Notes under the pieces: model-generated
Databases searched by the model: none
What the model saw: only the letters and a program-made list of their open reading frames with translations
What the model was told of the DNA's origin: nothing
Part shown: one piece after another, positions 26,760 to 33,783 of the stretch
Numbering within the stretch: the first letter of the stretch is position 1
Layout: each line of letters opens with the position of its first letter
Made by a program: the position numbers and the translations under genes
Source of the DNA: Flavobacterium sp.
GTDB lineage: Bacteria; Bacteroidota; Bacteroidia; Flavobacteriales; Flavobacteriaceae
NCBI GenBank assembly: GCA_016714905.1
Contig: JADKBW010000001.1
Span: 62,001-126,000, forward strand
Direction of reading: 5' to 3'
DNA length: 64,000 nt

Positions 26760-27050
26760 ATGACGAAAGCAGATATCGTAGCGAAAATTTCAGAAAAGTT
26801 AGGTCTTGAAAAAGGAGACGTTCAAGCCACAGTAGAATCTTTTATGGAAGAAGTAAAAACTTCATTAGAAACTGGAGATAATGTTTACTTAAGAGGTTTT
26901 GGTAGTTTTATCATCAAAACAAGAGCTGAAAAAACAGGAAGAAACATTTCTAAGAACACTACAATCAAAATTCCAGCACACAATATTCCCGCATTCAAAC
27001 CAGCTAAGGTATTTGTTGAAGGAGTAAAAACGAATAACGAAGCAAAATAA
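26760..27050 (+). CDS. HU family DNA-binding protein
   Basis: This 96-residue nucleoid protein of the HU/IHF family starts MTKADIVAKISEKLGLEKGD. The beta-arm consensus GFGSFIIKTRAEKTGRNI (~44-61) and the DNA-intercalating arm tip with KIPAHNIPAFKPAK (~70-83) are present. A short C-terminal tail EGVKTNNEAK completes it. It is followed by the bL38-like gene and RNase G, an order I recognise as typical for flavobacteria. Confidence 0.95.
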   Translation: MTKADIVAKISEKLGLEKGDVQATVESFMEEVKTSLETGDNVYLRGFGSFIIKTRAEKTGRNISKNTTIKIPAHNIPAFKPAKVFVEGVKTNNEAK

Positions 27051-27080
27051 AAATATTTATTAATCACAAAATCACCAACT

Positions 27081-27173
27081 ATGCCAAGTGGTAAAAAAAG
27101 AAAAAGACATAAGGTAGCGACGCACAAACGTAAAAAAAGAGCGAGAGCTAACCGCCACAAAAAGAAAAAGTAG
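27081..27173 (+). CDS. 30-residue very basic protein, probable ribosomal protein bL38
   Basis: Thirty codons from the ATG at 27081 encode a protein that begins MPSGKKRKRHKVATHKRKKR and ends ARANRHKKKK, 19 of 30 residues being Lys, Arg or His and none acidic. From memory this matches bL38, a small ribosomal protein seen in the Flavobacterium johnsoniae ribosome structure and found only in Bacteroidota; I could not verify the sequence. The position between HU and RNase G and the terminator directly overlapping its stop support a real, highly expressed gene. It is easily missed by gene callers because of its size. Confidence 0.75.
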   Translation: MPSGKKRKRHKVATHKRKKRARANRHKKKK

Positions 27174-27198
27174 TTTAATACTACTTTTTTCTTTTTAA
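27161..27198 (+). terminator. Terminator overlapping the bL38 stop codon
   Basis: AAAGAAAAAGTAG (including the stop) pairs with CTACTTTTTTCTTT around a short TTTAATA loop, followed by T-rich sequence. Confidence 0.75.
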
Positions 27199-27444
27199 AC
27201 GTTCATTGAAATCGGATAGAAATCAGATAAATTTCAAATCAAAAAATCCAAATCCCAAACGTTGTTGTTGGAAATTGGAATTTAAAAATTGGAATTTGAT
27301 TTCATCCATCGGGTACCAAAACCTGTTAAAATATTGTTTAATCCATCCTTGAGAAGTTGACAGTTGACAGTTGACAGTTAACGGTTTATACCGATAATAC
27401 ACAACAGTTAACCAACAACCCATTCACGGATAAAAATTTACAGA
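27199..27444. other. Intergenic region with short tandem repeat
   Basis: It contains AT-rich AAATTGGAATTT-like repeats (27270-27300), also seen near 51240-51300 and 52400-52440, and 3.5 copies of the 7-bp unit GTTGACA at 27356-27382. I see no gene or clear promoter for the downstream RNase G here. Confidence 0.4.
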
Positions 27445-28989
27445 GTGAATAAAGAATTAATCATCCGATCTAGTTCTGAAGCCGTAGATTTTGCCTTATT
27501 AAAAGATGGAAAACTAATTGAATTACACAAGGAACAAGAAGCAAGCAACTTTCAAGTAGGTGATATTTTTATCGCTAAAATCAGAAAGCCAGTTGCCGGA
27601 CTCAACGCTGCATTTGTAAACGTAGGCCACGATAAAGACGCCTTCTTACATTATCACGATTTAGGCCCAAATCTTGCTTCTCAACTGAAATTCATAAAAC
27701 TTGTAAGCGCAGGTAAATTAAAAGATTTCTCCCTAAAAAACTTTCAGTTTGAAAAAGAGATTGATAAAGACGGAACCATTGCCGAAGTGCTTGGATCCAA
27801 TCAATCTGTATTAGTACAAGTCGTCAAAGAACCGATATCTACCAAAGGCCCTAGAATTAGCTCCGAGCTTTCTTTAGCTGGACGTTTTATCGTTCTTGTC
27901 CCGTTCTCAGATCGCGTTTCTGTTTCTCAAAAAATAGAAGAAAAAGGCGAAAAAGACAGACTTAAGAAACTAGTACAAGCCATCAAACCAAAAGGATTCG
28001 GTGTTATTGTTCGTACAGTAGCCGAAGGCAAAAAAACAGCCGAAATAGAAAAAGACTTGCAGAACCTGCTCAGCAGATGGACTGCAATGTGTAAAAAATT
28101 ACCAACTGCTCATCATCCGTCGAAAGTGTTAGGAGAACTCAACAGAGCTTCTTCGATATTAAGAGACGTATTCAACGATACCTTTAGTGGTATCTATATA
28201 GATGACGAAGAGTTGTACCAAGAAACCAAGGATTACGTGGAAGAAATTGCACCATCCAAACAATCAATTGTAAAGTTTTATCAATCTAAAGACACTCCTA
28301 TTTTCGAGAAATATAACATAGAGAGACAAATCAAAACTTCCTTCGGAAAAACCGTATCCATGAGTAAAGGTGCTTACCTAATCATCGAACATACTGAAGC
28401 ATTACACGTCATCGACGTCAATAGCGGAAATCGTTCGAACAAAGCATCAAACCAAGAAGATACCGCCATGGAAGTCAACATGATTGCCGCAGCCGAAATC
28501 GCCAGACAATTGCGTTTGAGAGATATGGGCGGAATCATCGTAGTTGATTTTATCGATATGCAAGATCCCGAAAACAGAAAAGTGCTGTTCGACTTCCTAA
28601 GAGAAGAAATGAACGACGATAAAGCCAAACACAAGATCTTACCACCGAGTAAATTTGGGCTAGTCCAGATTACCAGACAACGCGTAAGACCAGAAGTCAA
28701 TATCAAAACTAGAGAAGAAGATCCAAACAATGAAAACGGCGAAATAGAAGCGCCTATCTTAATCATTGATAAGATTGCTTCCGATCTAGAAAGAATACTA
28801 AAAACCCATAAGAAAGTAGTGCTCAATGTACATCCTTTTGTGGCTGCATACCTCAGTAAAGGTTTTCCATCATTACGTTCGAAATGGTTTTTCGAGCATA
28901 AGAAATGGGTGAAAATCATACCACGTGACGCTTACACGTACTTGGAATATCATTTCTATGACAAATCTGGAAAAGAAATCGTAGAATAA
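27445..28989 (+). CDS. rng: Ribonuclease E/G family protein
   Basis: This 514-residue endoribonuclease of the RNase G type is without the long E. coli RNase E C-terminal scaffold. Seen: S1-like RNA-binding region near residues 35-120 (AKIRKPVAGLNAAFVNVGHDKDAFLH), the 5'-sensor segment (GRFIVLVPFSDRVSVSQKI), and the catalytic DNase-I-like domain with metal ligands in HVIDVNSGNRSNK (~318-330) and GGIIVVDFIDMQD (~362-374). The RNase E-type zinc-link CPxC is not evident. The start codon is GTG (27445), giving MNKELIIRSSSEAVDFALL. It matures rRNA and turns over mRNA. Confidence 0.93.
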   Translation: MNKELIIRSSSEAVDFALLKDGKLIELHKEQEASNFQVGDIFIAKIRKPVAGLNAAFVNVGHDKDAFLHYHDLGPNLASQLKFIKLVSAGKLKDFSLKNFQFEKEIDKDGTIAEVLGSNQSVLVQVVKEPISTKGPRISSELSLAGRFIVLVPFSDRVSVSQKIEEKGEKDRLKKLVQAIKPKGFGVIVRTVAEGKKTAEIEKDLQNLLSRWTAMCKKLPTAHHPSKVLGELNRASSILRDVFNDTFSGIYIDDEELYQETKDYVEEIAPSKQSIVKFYQSKDTPIFEKYNIERQIKTSFGKTVSMSKGAYLIIEHTEALHVIDVNSGNRSNKASNQEDTAMEVNMIAAAEIARQLRLRDMGGIIVVDFIDMQDPENRKVLFDFLREEMNDDKAKHKILPPSKFGLVQITRQRVRPEVNIKTREEDPNNENGEIEAPILIIDKIASDLERILKTHKKVVLNVHPFVAAYLSKGFPSLRSKWFFEHKKWVKIIPRDAYTYLEYHFYDKSGKEIVE

Positions 28990-29000
28990 ATTCAAAACAA

Positions 29001-29033
29001 AAACCGCCTTTCGAAAGTTTGGCGGTTTTTTTT
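29001..29033 (+). terminator. Terminator of rng
   Basis: AAACCGCC pairs with GGCGGTTT, extended by TTCGAAAG in the loop region and followed by eight T residues. Confidence 0.85.
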
Positions 29034-29036
29034 ATT

Positions 29037-29116
29037 AGAAGCTAATCCAGCTTTGCGCTCCAATCTTTATTGTTTTAAAGAAAAACAATAAAGGATTTCT
29101 GCTGCAATCTGGGCTA
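29037..29116 (-). repeat. Dispersed palindromic element, copy D
   Basis: Minus-strand arms TAGCCCAGATTGCAGCAGAA and GATTGGAGCGCAAAGCTGGA flank the internal stem CTTTATTGTTTTT / TTTAAAACAATAAAG (the shared ATTGTTTT core is perfect). It is adjacent to the tadA remnant, as copy E is adjacent to intact tadA. Confidence 0.8.
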
Positions 29117-29194
29117 GGGCAATTTCATATTTATTAATCCTCTCCAAAACTTCTCGCCTTTACTTCGTCAATTCGCTAATCGCTCGGGTGCGAG

Positions 29195-29314
29195 CTAATT
29201 TTTTCTTCTCTCCGCAAAAAAGCGCAACATCAAATCTCGTGATTCCTCCGCCAACACACCTGAAACTACTTATGTATTCGCATGCAATTGTGTTCCCGTG
29301 GTAATAAGACCTCG
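29195..29314 (-). pseudogene. Remnant of tadA 3' end
   Basis: The minus-strand frame gives RGLITTGTQLHANT, a stop, then VVSGVLAEESRDLMLRFFAE and RRKN before a stop at 29195. This is the last ~40 codons of tadA: intact tadA at 33299 ends GTQLHPKTEVVSG through RDLMLRFFADRRKN. The in-frame stop and lack of the rest of the gene make it non-functional. With copy D of the palindromic element it mirrors the arrangement at 33165-33420, marking the left edge of an insertion. Confidence 0.85.
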
Positions 29315-29387
29315 CTTGATAGGTTTTTTTTCTATCATTAAAATTTGCAAATAAAAAAAATATATAAAAACATATTCTGAATAACCA

Positions 29388-29395
29388 TAACTTTG
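29388..29395 (+). promoter_or_regulatory. Putative -7 element for the ligase/T9SS operon
   Basis: TAACTTTG matches TAnnTTTG, 25 nt before the ATG at 29421; no clear -33 element. Confidence 0.4.
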
Positions 29396-29420
29396 AAAGA
29401 GCCTTTAAAATTTATTTGGT

Positions 29421-31397
29421 ATGAATTTATTTAACGAAAACAAAAGTTTTAATTTAATTTTATTAATCTATTTTGCTTCGCTTCCTTTTGTCTTTATTAG
29501 CTCCGTTATAGAATCTTATTTGCTAGCAAGACAACTGCTTACGATTATTTTTTTACTTTTTATCATAATCCTTTTACTAAAAAAAAGTAACACTATTGAC
29601 TTGTTTACGTTAGACGCTACAACACTTTTGTATTTCGGGTTTATGGTTTTTTGTGGATTGTCATTCTTAAAATCTCAAATGATTGACTTTAGTCATGCAA
29701 GTTTTTCAAAGTATTTGACTTTTTTTATTTTTTTTTTACTCGTCAAACTAATTATTATCAATGGCTATTTTACCTCAAATCATGTAGTACGTAGTATCAT
29801 ATTATTTGGGATTTTAGCTCTATTCGTAATAATATTACCTTTTATAAAAAAGACAATTAACGGGCAAAATTTATTTTTAGATGTGCACTTGTTGAGTGGA
29901 ACATTTGGAAATAAAAATTTTCTGTCATCACTATTGTTTATGTGTTTACCTTTCTATTTTGTTGGAATTTCAATTTCAAAAAAAATAAAAGTGATTTCAA
30001 TAACAGCTATTTTTTTTACCGTTCTATTACTTATACTGTTTCGAACAAGAACTGTGATGGTTGCGCTATCGATTTATGTTCTTTTAATCCTATGCCATTA
30101 TATAAAAAATAAATTTTCAAAAAAATTCTTTATCCGATTTCTATTGTCATTGACAATAATAGCTGTTTTGTTAATCTATTATTTCATTAACATTAAAAAT
30201 GACCTTCATTCTTCATCTGACATAAAAACAAAATATTTCTTAAGGTTATTTTCATCAGATACTTTTTTTTCAAGATTAGAGTATTGGAAACAAGCTGCTT
30301 TTATCATAAAAGATAATTTTTTTGATGGAATTGGTGTTGGAAATTGGATTGCAACTTACCCAAAATATGGATTACATCACTTTTCAGACATTGACATTCA
30401 AAATGGTAAAATGTTAGTTAATTATCCACACAATGATTTTCTGCTGGTTTTATCAGAAGTAGGAATTTTTGGTTTTTTATGTTATCTCGGAATTTTTATT
30501 TCTGTTCTATATCAAGCATATTGGCTTTCAAGAAATGACATAAAAAGTATTGACCGAAAAAATGCGAGTTACTTTTTGTACTTTATTATTTGTTATCTAA
30601 TTATTGCCTTTTTTGATTTTCCTCTAACTAGGATTGAGCATCAAATCCTTTTATTAATTGTTTTTTCTTTAATCAATTCGAAATATTTACAAGTGAGTAA
30701 TTTGCTTGGATATAAAGTTTCTTCCCGTTTTATTTATGTATTTAGTTTCCTTATATTAATCTATTGCTCAATAATATTATTATATAGAATAAATGGTGAA
30801 ACCCATTTATCTAAAGCATTAGAAGCAGAAAAAAAATCTGACAATAAAACCGTCATTTTTGAATTGAATAAAGCGAGAAACCCTTTTTTCTCTAACGATA
30901 ATTTTGCATTACCTCTAGATTGGCATTTAGGCAAAGCATATTATAATGACGGAGATTTTAAAGAAAGTTTATATAATTATAAAAATGCTTATAAAAGTAA
31001 TCCATACAGTATTGTTGTTAACAATGATTTAGCTTCTACCTTTATAAAAAACGGAAAAGTTAAAGAAGCTATATCTCAGTACAAAGAAGCATTGAGTATA
31101 TCTCCACACTACGAAGATGCGAGATTGAATTTAGCAGCAACCTATTATAATATTCAAGAATATGAAAAGGCCTTTGAAACAATTGACTTGTGTGATAGTA
31201 ACTCTAAAAATGATTTTTACAAACAGATTTTAACTCCAATTGTTGAGAAGAAATTAAATTTGACGCTTAACCACATAAACAATCCAAATTTAAACAGTTA
31301 TCTAAAATCTAGAATAAAAACTGAAAAAGAACTTTTAACAATATATTTTGATTACAAAAAAATAGCGTTAGCTTTGAAAGATATATTCAATCCTTAA
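29421..31397 (+). CDS. O-antigen ligase-like (Wzy_C) membrane protein with C-terminal TPR domain
   Basis: This 658-residue polytopic membrane protein has about 12 hydrophobic helices over ~1-470. The Wzy_C/O-antigen-ligase core is visible as GTFGNKNFLSSLLFMCLPF (~155-173), FRTRTVMVALSIY (~207-219), and the large loop DGIGVGNWIATYPKYGLHH ending YPHNDFLLVLSEVGIFGF (~300-345). His in YPHND is the family's conserved residue. The C-terminus (~490-620) is soluble with TPR-like repeats (LGKAYYNDGDFKESLYNYKN, LASTFIKNGKVKEAISQYKE, NLAATYYNIQEYEKAFETI). Family members ligate or polymerise undecaprenyl-linked glycans or act as O-oligosaccharyltransferases. The gene is very AT-rich compared with its neighbours and lies in the tadA-flanked insert, 10 bp before a T9SS cargo gene. 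Confidence 0.85.
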   Translation: MNLFNENKSFNLILLIYFASLPFVFISSVIESYLLARQLLTIIFLLFIIILLLKKSNTIDLFTLDATTLLYFGFMVFCGLSFLKSQMIDFSHASFSKYLTFFIFFLLVKLIIINGYFTSNHVVRSIILFGILALFVIILPFIKKTINGQNLFLDVHLLSGTFGNKNFLSSLLFMCLPFYFVGISISKKIKVISITAIFFTVLLLILFRTRTVMVALSIYVLLILCHYIKNKFSKKFFIRFLLSLTIIAVLLIYYFINIKNDLHSSSDIKTKYFLRLFSSDTFFSRLEYWKQAAFIIKDNFFDGIGVGNWIATYPKYGLHHFSDIDIQNGKMLVNYPHNDFLLVLSEVGIFGFLCYLGIFISVLYQAYWLSRNDIKSIDRKNASYFLYFIICYLIIAFFDFPLTRIEHQILLLIVFSLINSKYLQVSNLLGYKVSSRFIYVFSFLILIYCSIILLYRINGETHLSKALEAEKKSDNKTVIFELNKARNPFFSNDNFALPLDWHLGKAYYNDGDFKESLYNYKNAYKSNPYSIVVNNDLASTFIKNGKVKEAISQYKEALSISPHYEDARLNLAATYYNIQEYEKAFETIDLCDSNSKNDFYKQILTPIVEKKLNLTLNHINNPNLNSYLKSRIKTEKELLTIYFDYKKIALALKDIFNP

Positions 31398-31407
31398 TTA
31401 ACTGAAA

Positions 31408-33104
31408 ATGAAAAAACTACTACTCCTTCTTGCGCTTATTTCTTGTGAATTTATGCTCGGTCAATCAATTATATCGGTAACACCTGATAATGGAAATCGC
31501 GGGCAAACCCTTCAAGTGTCAATTACAGGGCAAGACACTCAATTTTATACAAGTAGTCCTACAATAAACGTTTCTTTTATAGATCAATTTCTTAATGTTC
31601 TCCCTGCAACATGGGCTTATGCATTATCTGACTCTCAAGTATATCTAAACTTGTCAATTCCAGGTTATGCAGTTCCAGGGCAATACGATGTTAAAGTTTA
31701 TGCTGAAGACGGCGCTTTTAATTTGACATTAGATAATGGTTTTACTGTAAATAATAATTATACATACACCATACAAGGGAATATTCGCTATGATAGTAAT
31801 AATAATGGCTGTGACGAGACTGACATCAACTTTCCAAATCAACGTTTAATTTTTACCAATGGTTCCAATTCAGGAAATCTAATTGCGAATGAAAGTGGGT
31901 TTTATAGTTACTATGATGTTCAAGTTGGGAATAATATTTTTATTCCTATTTTACAAAATCCATCCTATTTTACAGTCACACCACCAAGTGCTAGTGTAAC
32001 TTTTCCTACTGCAAGTAATGTGTATGTTCAGGATTTCTGCATCTTAGCAAATGGTACACACAACGACCTGACAATAAGTTTACTACCCATTGTACCAGCA
32101 CGTCCTGGATTTGATGCTCTCTATAAAATCGTATACAAAAACAATGGAACTGGTGCTCAAAACGGGACAATTAATTTAGGTTTTGATGATAGTGTGATGG
32201 ATTTAATTTCTGCTACACCTGGTATAGATGGTCAAAGTACAAATTCATTAAGCTGGAATTTCAGTAATTTATTACCATTTGAAAGTAGAGAAATTTTTGT
32301 AAATATGAATATCAATGCGCCAACAGAAACTCCTCCTATAAACAATGGTAGTATTTTAATTTATAATGCTAGCATCAACGGTGCCTCAGACGAAACGCCT
32401 TCTGATAATTCTTCTACTTTTAACCAGACAGTAGTTGGTTCATATGATCCAAACGACAAAACTTGTGTAGAAGGCACGAAAATTACACCAAGTATGGTTG
32501 GAGATTATTTGAATTATGTAATTCGTTTTGAGAACACTGGAACTGCTAATGCTGAATTTGTTGTGATTCGAGATGAGATTGATATGTCCAAATTTGACAT
32601 TACTACTTTAGTTCCAACAGGAAGTAGTCATTCATTCACCACAAGAATTCTTAACACAAATAAAGTAGAGTTTATCTTTGAAAACATTAACCTGCCATTT
32701 GACGATGCTAATAATGATGGTTTTATTGCGTTTAAAATAAAAACTAGACCAACATTGGTCGTTGGTAATACAATTAGTAATACTGCAAGTATATTCTTTG
32801 ATTATAACTTGCCAATTATAACAAATACTTATACCACTACAATCGAAACATTGGGTAAACAGGATTTTGAATTTAATAGTGTATTTACATTGTCTCCAGT
32901 TCCTGCGAAAAACAATTTAACGATTACGACCAAACAGGATGTGATCATGAGTTCTTTAAACATTTATAACACACTTGGACAATTAATACAAGTTATTACC
33001 AACCCTAGCCCAACAATAGATGTTTCTAGTTTGACAACAGGAAGTTATTTTATTAAAATTATATGAGCAAAGGAACTGCTATAAGTAAGTTTATCAAAGA
33101 ATAG
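31408..33104 (+). CDS. Secreted surface protein with DUF7619-type repeat and T9SS sorting domain, 3' frameshift
   Basis: The signal peptide (MKKLLLLLALISCEFMLGQS) is followed by an IPT-like N-terminal domain (ISVTPDNGNRGQTLQVSITG, ~22-120) and an SdrD/CNA-like module (IQGNIRYDSNNNGCDETDI, ~130-215). Next is the Bacteroidota conserved-repeat domain (~230-470), recognised by VGSYDPNDKTCVEGTKI and YLNYVIRFENTGTANAEF. The T9SS type A sorting domain starts at FTLSPVPAKNNLTI. As written the frame stops at 33066 after SYFIKII. Adding one base there gives SKGTAISKFIKE and a stop at 33102-33104, the normal sorting-domain ending. It is co-transcribed with the ligase-like gene. No enzymatic domain is seen; a surface or adhesion role is a guess. 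Confidence 0.82.
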
Positions 33105-33120
33105 ATTTTTATTGTTTAAA

Positions 33121-33158
33121 AAAAAACGTCTTGTAAAATAACAAGGCGTTTTTTTTTA
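33121..33158 (+). terminator. Terminator of the ligase/T9SS operon
   Basis: AAAAAACGTCTTGT pairs with ACAAGGCGTTTTTT (one G-U) around AAAATA, followed by a T-run. Confidence 0.85.
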
Positions 33159-33164
33159 CTTTTT

Positions 33165-33241
33165 TGAAGCTATTCCAACAATTCGCTCTATCTTTTTCTG
33201 CTTAAAAAAACAGAAAAGGGATGCCAGTACTCTCTGGGCTA
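33165..33241 (-). repeat. Dispersed palindromic element, copy E
   Basis: The minus-strand left arm ends CTGGCATCCC and the right arm reads GATAGAGCGAATTGTTGGAA then TAGCTTC. The internal stem is CTTTTCTGTTTTT / CTTAAAAAAACAGAAAAAG region with a CTGTTT / AGCAG core. It is followed 57 bp later by the tadA stop, parallel to copy D and the remnant. Confidence 0.75.
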
Positions 33242-33298
33242 GGTCAATTTCTTACTTTTCGTCTTTTCTAAAACTATACGTCTCTGCTCCTTTCGGCG

Positions 33299-33745
33299 CT
33301 AATTCTTTCTTCTATCTGCAAAAAAACGCAACATCAAATCCCGTGATTCTTCCGCCAAAACGCCCGAAACTACTTCCGTCTTCGGATGCAATTGCGTTCC
33401 CATAGACATAAAACCACGATTTTCATCGGATGCGCCATATACAATTTTCGAAATCTGACTCCAATATAACGCTCCAGCACACATCTGACAGGGCTCTAAA
33501 GTCACATAAAGTGTGCAGCCTTTCAAGTATTTCCCACCCAAAAAATTAGCCGCCGCGGTAATCGACTGCATTTCAGCATGAGCTGTAACATCATGCAACA
33601 TCTCGGTCAGATTATGAGACGAAGCAATGACTCGATTGTCAATAACAATCAAGGCTCCAACAGGTATTTCGCCTTTGTCAAAAGCTAATTCCGCCTCTTG
33701 CAAAGCTTTCTTCATAAAGTACACGTCGGTGAAAATATTTTCCAT
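33299..33745 (-). CDS. tadA: tRNA-specific adenosine deaminase TadA-type cytidine/deoxycytidylate deaminase
   Basis: This 148-residue deaminase converts adenosine 34 to inosine in tRNA-Arg(ACG). The zinc motif HAEMQSITAAA (His and Glu) and PCQMCAGALYWSQI (two Cys) are present, with GEIPVGALIV near the N-terminus. I choose the ATG at 33745 (MENIFTDVYFMKKALQEAEL): a -7 box ends only 4 nt upstream of it and the upstream ATG at 33766 would precede that promoter. It is divergent from dxs, with only 38 bp between start codons. Its 3' end is duplicated at 29195-29314. Confidence 0.92.
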   Translation of the reverse strand: MENIFTDVYFMKKALQEAELAFDKGEIPVGALIVIDNRVIASSHNLTEMLHDVTAHAEMQSITAAANFLGGKYLKGCTLYVTLEPCQMCAGALYWSQISKIVYGASDENRGFMSMGTQLHPKTEVVSGVLAEESRDLMLRFFADRRKN

Positions 33746-33749
33746 CCCA

Positions 33750-33757
33750 CAAAAATA
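33750..33757 (-). promoter_or_regulatory. -7 element of tadA, near-leaderless
   Basis: TATTTTTG on the minus strand, then TGGG, then the ATG at 33745. Transcription would start at or beside the start codon. Confidence 0.5.
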
Positions 33758-33771
33758 GGAATTCAATTTGT

Positions 33772-33779
33772 TACCTTTG
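33772..33779 (+). promoter_or_regulatory. -7 element of dxs, near-leaderless
   Basis: TACCTTTG, then CCTT, then the dxs ATG at 33784. No clear TTG lies 17-22 nt upstream; that region overlaps the tadA promoter. Confidence 0.5.
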
Positions 33780-33783
33780 CCTT

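Noticed and set aside
27356..27382. GTTGACA tandem repeat as a CRISPR or regulatory array
   Set aside because: Units are 7 bp with no spacers and total only 27 bp; a simple sequence repeat. No CRISPR array or cas gene is seen in the window.
29315..33164. Integrase or transposase in the tadA-flanked insert
   Set aside because: I searched the insert in all frames for tyrosine/serine recombinase or transposase motifs and found only the two large genes; mobility is inferred only from the flanks.
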